DNA from: Promethearchaeota archaeon
GTDB lineage: Archaea; Asgardarchaeota; Lokiarchaeia; Sigyniarchaeales; SOKP01
Assembly: GCA_019058445.1 (NCBI GenBank)
Contig: JAHPZA010000009.1
Coordinates: forward strand, 310,001 to 374,000
Length of the DNA stretch: 64,000 bases
Reading direction: 5' to 3'
Every line of letters starts with the position of its first letter. The stretch's first letter is position 1. The translations under genes were made by a program, and so were the position numbers. This document shows positions 1 through 8,562 of the stretch, in pieces. The notes under the pieces were generated by a model, which was given only the letters and a program-made list of their open reading frames with translations, made no database searches and was not told the DNA's origin.

Positions 1-383
1 GTCCTATTTGTCAATTAGATTTAAAAACCTTATTAGAACGTTCTAAAGAGATAGAGAATAAAGGAGCAAAAATCTTATACATTACTCAAAGTGGAGAAAA
101 AGTTGCAAAAGAATTTATTGAGAGTAAAGGCATCCCGTTTCCGGTTATTCCCAGTAGTAAAGATGAGTTGTATAAAGACTATGGATTGGGGCCTATGATA
201 AAAGAAGCTGCGAAACAGGTCAAAGCTAAAGTAAAAGAAGCGTTTGCTTTAGGATTTGAGCATGGAGAGTATGAAGGTTGGGAGCCACAGTGTCCTGGTC
301 AATTTGTAATCGATACGGATGGTAAGATAGTTCATGCAAAACCGGGTTGGTTGGAAGTCGATGCTATCCTTGAGGTATTATAA
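1..383 (+). CDS. AhpC/TSA (peroxiredoxin-like) family protein, 3' part
   Basis: The reading frame is open from the first bases of the window and ends at 383, so the 5' end lies outside. The visible 126 residues begin PICQLDLKTL, which looks like the active-site helix of a thioredoxin-fold peroxiredoxin-like protein. The segment LYITQSGEKVAKEF followed by a PFPVIPS turn fits the second beta strand of that fold, and a late QFVIDTDGKIVHA matches the strand that carries the conserved hydrophobic-D-x-x-G turn. An internal ATG at 168 is too late to be the start. The catalytic motif is only half visible, so whether it is CxxC, UxxC or single-Cys cannot be decided. Confidence 0.7.
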   Translation, partial: PICQLDLKTLLERSKEIENKGAKILYITQSGEKVAKEFIESKGIPFPVIPSSKDELYKDYGLGPMIKEAAKQVKAKVKEAFALGFEHGEYEGWEPQCPGQFVIDTDGKIVHAKPGWLEVDAILEVL

Positions 384-435
384 CCTCTTATAAATCGAGA
401 ATATTATTTTTAAATTTTTAGAAAGGACTTAAAAT

Positions 436-1080
436 ATGAAGGAAAATACTAAATATAGCGATTATCGTTTTGTAGGAAAAATAAATGTTGATGAAAATCA
501 ACCCTGGTTTGATTTTGCTTCAAATAAGCCCTGGGACGAGGGTGAGATACCATGGGTTGTCGAGAATAAAGTAAGGAGAGAAATATTAATAAAACTCGCA
601 GAAGGTCCCATGACTTTTGAAGAAATCTATAATAGTATTAATTTTGCTCCCAAACCATTGCTGATCTCAAAAGAAGAATATGAATGTAAACTTGCATTTC
701 AGTGGACTAAAGACACTATAGAAAATCATTTAATGAATCTTGTATGGTATAACCTAATAAAGAAGATCAATGGGAAATACGAATTAGCATTTCCCATTTT
801 AAAAATAGATCAAGAAAATGAACTTGAATCCTATATTACGAAATATGCTGAAAACTGGCTAAAAGTAATAAAAGAAATAAAAGAGGACTTAAACTCTAAG
901 AAAGGGATTTTGAGTAATAAATCAACCTTACAAGCAATTATAATTGAAAAAACAGTTGAAAAATTATATATTTTATTAAAAAGAGAAAAAATCGTCCCAG
1001 ACGAGCCAAATATAAAAATCTTGTGGGCAGAACAGCTCAGAAAAATAAAATTTGAAGATTGGGTGGAAAAAAACTTCTAA
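436..1080 (+). CDS. winged-helix domain protein, hypothetical
   Basis: A 214-residue protein starting at ATG 436, after an AAAGGA-rich leader. Residues about 45-120 read as an ArsR-like winged helix: NKVRREILIKLAEGPMTFEEI is a helix-turn segment, and WTKDTIENHLMNLVWYNLIKK resembles a recognition helix followed by a wing ending in KYELAFPIL. The last 90 residues are charged and mostly helical, possibly a dimerisation region. There are no cysteine clusters or ligand motifs. It stands alone between the peroxiredoxin-like gene and the Lrp genes. The specific function is unknown; a DNA-binding regulator is an inference from the fold-like pattern. Confidence 0.6.
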   Translation: MKENTKYSDYRFVGKINVDENQPWFDFASNKPWDEGEIPWVVENKVRREILIKLAEGPMTFEEIYNSINFAPKPLLISKEEYECKLAFQWTKDTIENHLMNLVWYNLIKKINGKYELAFPILKIDQENELESYITKYAENWLKVIKEIKEDLNSKKGILSNKSTLQAIIIEKTVEKLYILLKREKIVPDEPNIKILWAEQLRKIKFEDWVEKNF

Positions 1081-1359
1081 TTTTTTTCCAAATTTTAAGC
1101 TCTAAATATAATTTAGCACTTTTTTTAATAGATTGTTATTAAATCCGAGTATTATAAATGATACTCTGATCCTTGAGTGAATTTTTTGTAGTTGGAATAA
1201 TCTATGAATTTAAAAATTCTCTTTTTTATATTATATACCTGAAATTTATAAAATAGAATCTTTTTTAGTAATCAAATTATTTGGTAAAATATATCGCTTT
1301 AAAAAGATTTAAATTTATACAAAATAAATTTATTTTTATTATTTGGAGTTATTTTATTG

Positions 1360-1932
1360 ATGATGATGAAAAAGAAATCTTTTAATGAACTTTTAAGTAT
1401 TGACGATGATGATAAAAAAATCATCGAGATGATTGAAAAAGATCCTGACATTACCCATAGCGACATAGCAAAAGAAATTGAGAAGTCACAACCAGCTGTA
1501 GGAGCTCGAATTATTAAGCTTGAACGTAAACACCTCCTAACGAAACAAGTAGGATTCAATATAAAGAAAGTTGATATTAAAGTCTCAATTGCCTATATCT
1601 CTACAAAAGATGTCGATAAAATAGTAGAAAAAATTGAAGATTGTCCTTTCATTAACCACGCGTTCAAGATAAGCGGAGAATATAATTTACTTTGTTTTAT
1701 AACTGCTTCGGATCTCCAAACTATTGAAAGGTTGATTGATTTATGCTTCCGTAGAGATAAGGATGTTATAAATGTAAAAACGAGTATCCTTATTGAGTCA
1801 ATACACGATTTTGTGGTACCTATTGATTTTCAAATAGAGAATTTTGATGGAAGATATTGTTCTCCGCAATGCTCTTTAGCAGATGAAGTGAAATATAAAT
1901 TCAAAGTAGAGGATCTGGAAAAAGAAGAGTAA
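1360..1932 (+). CDS. Lrp/AsnC family transcriptional regulator with C-terminal Cys pair
   Basis: About 190 residues. The winged helix is at residues 15-65 (DKKIIEMIEKDPDITHSDIA, then SQPAVGARIIKLE), the standard Lrp/AsnC recognition pattern. The following alpha/beta region (SIAYISTKDVDKI, FKISGEYNLLCFI) matches the RAM/effector domain. A TTG at 1357 is followed by three ATG codons; the ATG series is preferred. The C-terminal tail carries YCSPQCSLADE, a C-x3-C pair absent from ordinary Lrp proteins. The two other full-length Lrp genes nearby also end in Cys-rich tails. It converges with the next gene with only 24 nt between them. Confidence 0.85.
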   Translation: MMMKKKSFNELLSIDDDDKKIIEMIEKDPDITHSDIAKEIEKSQPAVGARIIKLERKHLLTKQVGFNIKKVDIKVSIAYISTKDVDKIVEKIEDCPFINHAFKISGEYNLLCFITASDLQTIERLIDLCFRRDKDVINVKTSILIESIHDFVVPIDFQIENFDGRYCSPQCSLADEVKYKFKVEDLEKEE

Positions 1933-1956
1933 TTAAAAAATTTCATTTTTATTAAT

Positions 1957-2496
1957 TTAAATTAAACCCTGCTTCTTAGCGAGCTTATACTTACATTTTT
2001 CACCACATCCTACTTCATCATTAGGGTCGTGATCTTCCGAATCGAAATCAATTGGCAAAATAAGATCTTTAGCAATTTCGGTAACAACCTCCATAGAAGC
2101 CATACTCACGTCTGAATTATTCCGAAAATGATAATTCACAACTGTATCTAATTTTTCTAATTTACTGCTTGCCAAGAGAATACATATATTATGTGCTCCG
2201 CTTAACCGAAAGGCATTAAGCATGAATGGGCAACATTTTGCCATATCCATGATCTCCTCTGGATTCTTCGAATTAACTTCCACGGTAGCTAAGAAAAGCT
2301 CAACCTTTTTAAAATTGATTCCTGGCTGAAATTGTAATATTCCAGACTTTTCCAGTTTTTTAATTCGCATCCCTACAGTAGGCTGACTTCTATCGATTTT
2401 TTCAGCAATTTCAGTATGCGTAAGATTTGGGTCTTCTTGGACTAATGAAATTATTTTTCTATCCACATCATCCAGCTTTAGCTTTTCACTTATCAT
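1957..2496 (-). CDS. Lrp/AsnC family transcriptional regulator
   Basis: 179 residues starting at ATG 2496. The N-terminal winged helix (DDVDRKIISLVQEDPNLTHTEIAEKI, then SQPTVGMRIKKLE) is followed by the Lrp effector domain (FLATVEVNSKNPEEI, FRLSGAHNICILLAS). It is closely related to the 9637-10143 protein, sharing LTHT-IAEK, SQPTVGMRI and LQFQ-GIN blocks. The tail GCGEKCKYKL has a C-x3-C pair. The 295-bp upstream spacer is very A+T-rich, with no motif I can assign. Lrp-family proteins act as dimers or octamers on amino-acid metabolism genes; the target here is unknown. Confidence 0.87.
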   Translation of the reverse strand: MISEKLKLDDVDRKIISLVQEDPNLTHTEIAEKIDRSQPTVGMRIKKLEKSGILQFQPGINFKKVELFLATVEVNSKNPEEIMDMAKCCPFMLNAFRLSGAHNICILLASSKLEKLDTVVNYHFRNNSDVSMASMEVVTEIAKDLILPIDFDSEDHDPNDEVGCGEKCKYKLAKKQGLI

Positions 2497-2791
2497 GTGT
2501 CTCTCAAGTTAAATTTTAGTTTAGACTTAATTTAAATTTAGTTTTTAACATATATAATTTGTTAGTTTTTTAATGCTTCTAAATTTAATCCTTAAAGATG
2601 TAAATTAGTTATAAAATCGATAAAGTGTAAATATAAGAATCAAATAAGGGGACTGATAAAAAAGTCTATAATCAATAATATCCCTTCTAAATAGTGTAAT
2701 ATAGAAGATATTTAAAAACCTATGTAATTTGAAAGATTAAATTCTGTTAAAATTTTAGATAAAATTCATAAAAAAGTAAAAGTGGAATAAA

Positions 2792-3034
2792 TTAATCTTT
2801 CCAGCAATGATGATCCAATTTACATTCACATCTACTAAAATTAAAATCAAATGGTATAACAAAATCGGTCATAATGTCCGTTATTAGATCTATTGTAACT
2901 TTCAGTACATCAGGATTGCTTCTTAAATGAATATTGACAATCTTATCAATATCTTCGACATTAAATCCTGCCATCATAATACTCATATCGGTATTTCCGC
3001 TCAATCTAAATGCTACTATCGGATTAAATACCAA
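2792..3034 (-). pseudogene. truncated Lrp/AsnC gene, effector domain only
   Basis: Eighty residues that match the C-terminal half of the intact protein at 9637-10143, for example MSIMMAGF, DVLKVTI, LITDIMTDFVIPFDFNF and the Cys-rich tail CECKLDxHCW. The helix-turn-helix half is missing: similarity stops near VAFRLSGN, and the DNA upstream (3035-3260) does not encode it. The two copies have diverged at many silent and some amino-acid positions, so the truncation is not very recent. Both copies point the same way and bracket the island at 3.0-9.6 kb. It could still be translated from the internal ATG as an effector-only protein, but a remnant is more likely. Confidence 0.7.
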
Positions 3035-3263
3035 AATATTTTTGAAATTCCTAAATTTATCAAATCGTTGAAAGTAAAAAAAATGGAATAAATTTGTAAT
3101 GAGACTTATAGATTTCTAATACTTATTTTAGAGGAATTAGCACATTTTTGAATAATTTGGAATATTAATATTAAGTGAATAACTCGTTCACTAAGAAAGA
3201 AATCCCTAAGAAATCAAAGTAAAAATTAAATTAAAAAAAAAGAAGTTAAAATAGAAGTAGGGC

Positions 3264-3421
3264 TTAAATGTAGCCATTCTTTCGAAGGATATTCACCCAT
3301 CCGCACGTACAGGCTTCACAGTCGGGTTCCCATTCCTATAACAGTTCGAGCAGGTTATGACGGAATCAAAACTCGCTTGCTCTAACAAATTCATCAATAG
3401 TTCCTCCTTCTCTTCACTCAT
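3264..3421 (-). pseudogene. small zinc-ribbon-like protein, frameshifted
   Basis: From ATG 3421 the frame encodes MSEEKEELLMNLLEQASF and then VITCSNCYR, and stops at 3293 after a tail of unconvincing sequence. Switching frame just after CSNCYR gives WEPDCEACTCGWVNILRKNGYI, ending at TAA 3264-3266. Together the two frames supply C-x2-C and C-x2-C-x-C, a plausible zinc ribbon. A single-base indel in a once-intact gene of about 50 residues explains this best. The ATG follows the stop of the 3425-3709 gene by 3 nt, so the two formed one operon. If the frameshift is a sequencing error, the protein would be real. Confidence 0.45.
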
Positions 3422-3424
3422 AGT

Positions 3425-3709
3425 TTAGTGCTCACCTGTAGATCTGTTTTTGAGAATAATATAGAATTGCATGAGCTCGTTAAATGTGAGACATTTGATA
3501 TTACAGCCTGTCTTACATAGCTCGTACACATAGTTCGCTTCTAAGAAGTTAATTACATAGGTGTACCATTGTTCTAAGGGGATGTGTTCTGGAAGTGCTT
3601 TCCTTACGAGTGGCAAAAAGGCGTTCATAGTGAGGTTTTTGCTATATAATTGTTCAAATTCTTTTCGGTGGTATTTCATTTCGGGGGGCGGGGTGTGTAG
3701 CGAATACAT
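3425..3709 (-). CDS. hypothetical protein of the island, 94 aa
   Basis: Starts at ATG 3709 in the overlap TAAATG with the stop of the preceding minus-strand frame, a coupling typical of compact viral or plasmid operons. The product (MYSLHTPPPEMKYHRKEF at the start) is mostly helical, with two cysteines in ELCKTGCNIKCLTF. I recognise no family. Codon use is richer in G+C than in flanking chromosomal genes. Its upstream neighbour is interrupted and its downstream neighbour is frameshifted, so it may be the surviving intact member of a decaying cluster. Confidence 0.5.
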   Translation of the reverse strand: MYSLHTPPPEMKYHRKEFEQLYSKNLTMNAFLPLVRKALPEHIPLEQWYTYVINFLEANYVYELCKTGCNIKCLTFNELMQFYIILKNRSTGEH

Positions 3710-3979
3710 TTAGCGAAATCGCTCTCCGTATCGGTCATTAAACTTTTCAAAATCCATATCATCTTCTAACATATCTTTTAAGATGTCATAGGCATCCAGA
3801 ATCGGGGAATTAGGAGAAATAAATTCAAAATCCTTGTAGATAAATTCTAATTTTTTTCATCCTAATGTAAAAGTGGCAGGATCGAATTCTTCAGAAAAGA
3901 ACTCCTGGATGAAAAATATAATGTTCATAGTGCTACTATATATTTTACGCACGGAACGGAATAATTCATTAATGGAAAT
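3710..3979 (-). pseudogene. hypothetical island gene interrupted by an in-frame TGA
   Basis: The frame is open from 3979 to 3860 and encodes a natural-looking sequence ending EEFDPATFTLG. It meets TGA at 3857-3859 and continues in the same frame to TAA 3710-3712 as a 48-residue acidic sequence (FEFISPNSPILDAYDILKDM is its middle). The composition is continuous across the TGA, so one gene appears to have been broken by a nonsense change. No good start codon follows the TGA until the ATG encoding MLEDDMDFEKF. Upstream it is cut off by another TGA at 3980-3982, where it meets the start of the plus-strand giant gene. Confidence 0.4.
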
Positions 3980-4382
3980 TCATTACTGAAGGTATTATCA
4001 CCGCCCACAATATTTTAAGTTCTACCGAAGAAATTGAAATTAATGGCGGATATAACAAATTTACAGGAATAGTGAATGAAGGAATTGCCTCTGAAATCAT
4101 AAAAGTGACTCCCCGGGAGGGAGTATACTATGATAACACGTTAGGGTTCCAACCTGAGACGATTGATGGTTCTTATTACTATATGGACGGTGATTTTGAC
4201 GGGAAGATGGAAACAATATTGGTAGCAGATGTGGAAGGCAACATAATCGCTGTCGGGTTTGATTACGATTATAATTCATATTTCGTACCCCATAAACGAG
4301 ATCTAGTTCACATTCACGTGCGTGAATCACAATTTTCTGAAGATGAGGGATACTTTAACTCAAGCATAAATTACTGGACTGT
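3973..4382 (+). pseudogene. 5' fragment of the giant island gene, separated by a frameshift
   Basis: In the frame used by GTG 4072, the reading frame is open from 3973, right after a TAA, with good coding character (ITEGIITAHNILSSTEE and so on). It has no start before GTG 4072, so the natural N-terminus appears lost. Residues such as DGDFDGKMETILVADVEG resemble the acidic DxDxDG calcium-binding loops of VCBS/FG-GAP-type extracellular repeats. From about 4383 this frame becomes implausible, while the adjacent frame supplies YDEDDDYISLEKTFSDSLFD and runs straight into the next feature. One missing base in the GTTATG region at 4381-4386 would join them. Confidence 0.5.
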
Positions 4383-4433
4383 TATGACGAGGACGATGAT
4401 TATATCTCTCTTGAAAAGACATTCTCGGACAGC

Positions 4434-7400
4434 TTGTTTGACTTATGGAAAATTCAATTCTCTGGGGGTTCGAGTGTACTATTAGATGAAGTATCCCAGC
4501 TTACTTTTGATAAATTTGCGGAATCTCTCACTCCAGAAAAAGTACGAGCAGATTTTGCGTGGCAATTAATTTCCACGGGTGTTGCGCTTGGCGTAGGAGC
4601 ATTAGCGGGGAAGTTAGGATTTGCGCTGACGTATGCGGGTATGAATATTTGGAAAGGGGTAGTAGACCAAATGGAGCAGGACAATCTGATCGCTTCGAAG
4701 ACATATCACGACGAGAATTACCGCGGTAAGAAATCATTATCGGAGACGCCTTGGTATGATGATTTCTTTGGAGATTCCATTACCACCGCGTTTATTGGTA
4801 ATCCATTCGGCGTATATGCGCCCGTAGTATTTGAGACCGAGAAGTATAAATATGAGGGTCAAGTGGTATTAGCACCTATGGGCGGGTCTAAGACAAAAAG
4901 TATTGAGGAGTCATTTTTATCCAGCGGACTTCAGGCAAAATACGTATACACTCCATTAGATTTTTCCCTTCAAACCCGGAATTATCTAGGATATTCTGAT
5001 CTTACTGATGTACGATGTCAAGGATTAATTGATGATGATTTAATGGTTGATTATTGGGTTGAATCTGCGCTAAGCATAGACTTCGGCATGTCAGGCAGCC
5101 CATATGAAATAGCCTACGAGGGGCTTACCCATTACCAAGAAAATCTGGACGTATTCTCCCGCCTCTGGAACGCCCCGCATTCCATTACATACCTTGAAAA
5201 TAACGCTGCCCTATCTACCAAGCAAAACCAAGATGATGATCTGAATAAAATTATCCCCTATATGGATGATTACTATCCAACCCTTTTATTAAGTGATGTG
5301 AACAACATTAAAACTCTTCCCGAATTCTACGAGGATTATCCTATCATTGTCTCAGAAGAGGTCTATGACGATATTTGCGATGAGTTGTTTGATAGGGAGT
5401 TAGATAGCTTCTATAAAGTATGGGAAAAAGGAGAAGGTCAAGATCTACGCATCATCCCCGGAGGTTCCACGCATACATTAAAAGCCGATATTGATCACAT
5501 TAACGTATATGTCTGTACTTACAAAACAGGGGGCGATAAAGCGAGCTTTGGTTACGATAAATTTGACACCTTGGAAAGCGATGATTATGCATTTGATGAG
5601 AATTCAGGGCAGATTATCTTTGATTCATCTATCATAGAGAAGTTTAAAGGTAAAATTGACGAGAAAGAAGATGTCAATTCAAACTATCAATATTGTATTG
5701 TTTTAGAGATTTTTGTAGAAAAGTTCCGCTCTATCAATGACACCAAAGACCTTACTACTGAGGAGATGAAACAGATTGCGTCCATGCAAGCCATTCAGGT
5801 AGCAGTATTGGAGTATTATTATCAATTCCAATTAGCTGTACAAAGCCAATCCAAGATCAATGAGATCGCCTATACTGTTGCTCTCACAGCAGCCACTACC
5901 GCGATTTTATGCCCCCAACAGATTCTATCTGAGACGTTAGAAGAATTATTCTTAGACCCGCTTATTGAAGCCTCTGTATCTGGTATTACCAGAGAGATTG
6001 GTAAAGCTATGGGTATAGAGGATACCACATACGCCGAAATCGTGTTTTCCACCATGGCAGAAACCGGGCGTGAAACTGCTATGGGGTTAGGGACCACGTT
6101 TAATGAGCAATCCCAATGGCGCCAAAACCGATACATTCACAAAATATTTAAAAAGATCACTGCCTACCAGCAGCAACAGGCAGCTGCCCATCAAAATAAT
6201 ATTATAGAGGAAGTGAAACAATCATCCGAACAAGATACTTCTGATACAGCGCAGACGTCTTTAATTATATTTGGCAGAGCAATCCAACAAGCTGCCATCT
6301 ATGCCAAGCTAAGGAATATGGATGTGAAACAGCGCAAACAGATTGCAAAACTTCCCGCAAAACAGATTCTCGCCATTTTAACTGGAAAAGAAGCGGTAGA
6401 TTTCGATTTAGATTCTAAGCTACCTGCTCCCAATCCGTTCTATATGGGTGACGATGATGATGAGGGAACAATCGTGTATAATGAAAGGCTAAATGCGCTT
6501 ATTCGACTCAATATGTTGAGCGGTAATCGGTTAAATTCTATCTCCGATGAGAAAAAGCAGAGACAATTGCCAAAAGGATTATGGGAAAAAACTGTTAGAA
6601 TGGTTCAAGCACAAAGTCTTAATATTCTTCAAGATAGTAAGGGTATTTGGACTTTGGATCCATATATGATTGCCAGAGATATCCTACAAGAGCAAGGATA
6701 TGATATAAGTAATACTCTTTTTGCTGGAAATATGGCACCAAGATTTATCGCTTCAGCAGATTCTATTGAGAAATATATAACATTAATTAGTTTATACATT
6801 AATGACTTCCAACATTGTTTAAGAAGTAACAATTTGATTGAAGCTCTTGACATATTAGATGTAAAATCAGACGTCTCAAGAAAGATTATTCAAGATATTT
6901 TGGATAGTGGTAATAAAGTAAAAATTCAATTAGCTAAGCATATCCTTAACAAGATCTTAGACCTTAAAATTACAAAGAAGTTACCAGCTGATGCTATTAT
7001 AGGAAATACCGAATCATTAAAAATTTGGCAAAAAGGATTTTACAAAAAATTAAAATCAGGCAGTTTTCGAGGGGTTGTGTATAAAGTTTACTTCAACCTT
7101 CCAGGAACGGTTTATGATTATAAAAATAGCCATTATATTGGTAATCAATATATTGGTGCAACTGGTAGAATGAATCCTAAAATCCGTTTTTATGAAGAAA
7201 TTTGGCAAGCATTAGAAGCTACTCAAGATACAAGGCAAAAGAAAATTACTCAATGGTTATTGCATCCCACTCCACAAAATTTGCCGATTTTGACGACTAA
7301 AAATAAATATTTTAAAGCAATAATTTTTGCAATGCGTTTTTCAGGGATAACAGTCAAGGAAATCCTTGATTATAAGAAGCAGATAGATGCTCATCCATCA

Positions 7401-8492
7401 AAAAAGTGGGATATAGCAATGAAAATAGCTGATAGGTTAGAAACGAGTAATATTGTTAAGTTCACACCTATAGAAGTAACTGAGTCTCTCGACTATGCAT
7501 TTAAGAGAGAAAGACAATTAGTTTTAGCTTATCAGAAAAGAAAAGGATCAATAGATACTCTATTAAACTCAATAGTTCCTGCTGGCGTATTTGCAGCATC
7601 AATAGATCTTCCTTGGTTTGATATTGCAATAATGATTGCAATGGGGTACCCTATAAAACAAATAGCAGAACATTTATCAAACGAATATCCAGAATACCAT
7701 GGAATCCATAGGAATACTATTACCCGTGGAATAGAAGAATTATTTGGTGATTTTTATCAAGCTCAAGAGGAATTGTTGGGAGGGTCAATTGAATACCTTT
7801 TAGATTTTAGTGAAGAACTATTAGGGCGCGAATCTGGTGCTGTACGGCGCTATTTGCAGATACAACATGATATTAGAATCCATAGAACTGTGTATTATAA
7901 AGCTAAGAAAGACATAACTTGGTTTTATCAGTACTTGTGGGGTTCAGTAGGTCTGAAATTTGATCAAGACAAAGTAAAGTCTCTTATTGATCGTCTCCCT
8001 CCCGCTAAGATAGATCCTCATACTGTAAACAGAATTGTCAACGCATACTCCCTTAGATTATACGGTCAACCAAGAATAACGTGGTATAAGTGGGCAATTG
8101 AAAATAAAGATGATGTTTCGATTGCTAATGAACTCAATATTAATAGAAAGACTGTTAGCAAGATATGGGACACTTTGTTAGAAGATATATTACAAGATAC
8201 ACAGATACCAAATTTGATTCTAGCCACGAATAGCAAAGAAGCAATAAAATCATACCTTAGATCTCAAATAGCGATCGCTTTATTACAAAGGGGCGTCTCA
8301 ATGGATTATATTTGGACTTATGTTTTTGGAGAATCTGTTACTCCCTATCAAGCTCAAAAAAGAGATGAATTTTTTCAAAAATTAGCGTTGGGGTCCTATT
8401 TACACTCTGAGGATGTTTTACTTGGATTTTATGATACATTCTGGCTTGAATTTCATGAGATTCTTTATAATGCCCCCTCAGGCATAATTTAA
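4434..8492 (+). CDS. giant island protein with C-terminal GIY-YIG-like nuclease domain
   Basis: 1352 residues, probably about 17 more in frame upstream (from 4383), and formerly continuous with the 3973-4382 fragment. Residues 45-75 are a glycine-zipper-like hydrophobic segment (VALGVGALAGKLGFAL), with another hydrophobic stretch near 485-510. The first two thirds match no family I recognise. At about residue 880 comes GVVYKVYF, then YIGATGR at 906-912, then RERQLVLAY with E1026 and a late LLN near 1045. This is the order of GIY, YIG, Arg, catalytic Glu and Asn in GIY-YIG nucleases. Two helix-turn-helix-like segments follow (HRNTITRGIEELFG, NRKTVSKIW). Base composition drops to host-like A+T near 6550, suggesting a chimera. 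A polymorphic-toxin-like protein or a homing-type nuclease fused to a structural protein are both possible. Confidence 0.6.
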   Translation: MFDLWKIQFSGGSSVLLDEVSQLTFDKFAESLTPEKVRADFAWQLISTGVALGVGALAGKLGFALTYAGMNIWKGVVDQMEQDNLIASKTYHDENYRGKKSLSETPWYDDFFGDSITTAFIGNPFGVYAPVVFETEKYKYEGQVVLAPMGGSKTKSIEESFLSSGLQAKYVYTPLDFSLQTRNYLGYSDLTDVRCQGLIDDDLMVDYWVESALSIDFGMSGSPYEIAYEGLTHYQENLDVFSRLWNAPHSITYLENNAALSTKQNQDDDLNKIIPYMDDYYPTLLLSDVNNIKTLPEFYEDYPIIVSEEVYDDICDELFDRELDSFYKVWEKGEGQDLRIIPGGSTHTLKADIDHINVYVCTYKTGGDKASFGYDKFDTLESDDYAFDENSGQIIFDSSIIEKFKGKIDEKEDVNSNYQYCIVLEIFVEKFRSINDTKDLTTEEMKQIASMQAIQVAVLEYYYQFQLAVQSQSKINEIAYTVALTAATTAILCPQQILSETLEELFLDPLIEASVSGITREIGKAMGIEDTTYAEIVFSTMAETGRETAMGLGTTFNEQSQWRQNRYIHKIFKKITAYQQQQAAAHQNNIIEEVKQSSEQDTSDTAQTSLIIFGRAIQQAAIYAKLRNMDVKQRKQIAKLPAKQILAILTGKEAVDFDLDSKLPAPNPFYMGDDDDEGTIVYNERLNALIRLNMLSGNRLNSISDEKKQRQLPKGLWEKTVRMVQAQSLNILQDSKGIWTLDPYMIARDILQEQGYDISNTLFAGNMAPRFIASADSIEKYITLISLYINDFQHCLRSNNLIEALDILDVKSDVSRKIIQDILDSGNKVKIQLAKHILNKILDLKITKKLPADAIIGNTESLKIWQKGFYKKLKSGSFRGVVYKVYFNLPGTVYDYKNSHYIGNQYIGATGRMNPKIRFYEEIWQALEATQDTRQKKITQWLLHPTPQNLPILTTKNKYFKAIIFAMRFSGITVKEILDYKKQIDAHPSKKWDIAMKIADRLETSNIVKFTPIEVTESLDYAFKRERQLVLAYQKRKGSIDTLLNSIVPAGVFAASIDLPWFDIAIMIAMGYPIKQIAEHLSNEYPEYHGIHRNTITRGIEELFGDFYQAQEELLGGSIEYLLDFSEELLGRESGAVRRYLQIQHDIRIHRTVYYKAKKDITWFYQYLWGSVGLKFDQDKVKSLIDRLPPAKIDPHTVNRIVNAYSLRLYGQPRITWYKWAIENKDDVSIANELNINRKTVSKIWDTLLEDILQDTQIPNLILATNSKEAIKSYLRSQIAIALLQRGVSMDYIWTYVFGESVTPYQAQKRDEFFQKLALGSYLHSEDVLLGFYDTFWLEFHEILYNAPSGII

Positions 8493-8562
8493 AAAGTATA
8501 GTTTTTTATTAAAATATAGGAAAAGGATTTTGTTTTCTTGTAAAACAAAAAAGTCTTGTTAC

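Noticed and set aside
3857..3859. In-frame TGA read as selenocysteine
   Set aside because: No SECIS-like stem seen and the neighbouring frames are also broken, so a nonsense mutation is simpler.
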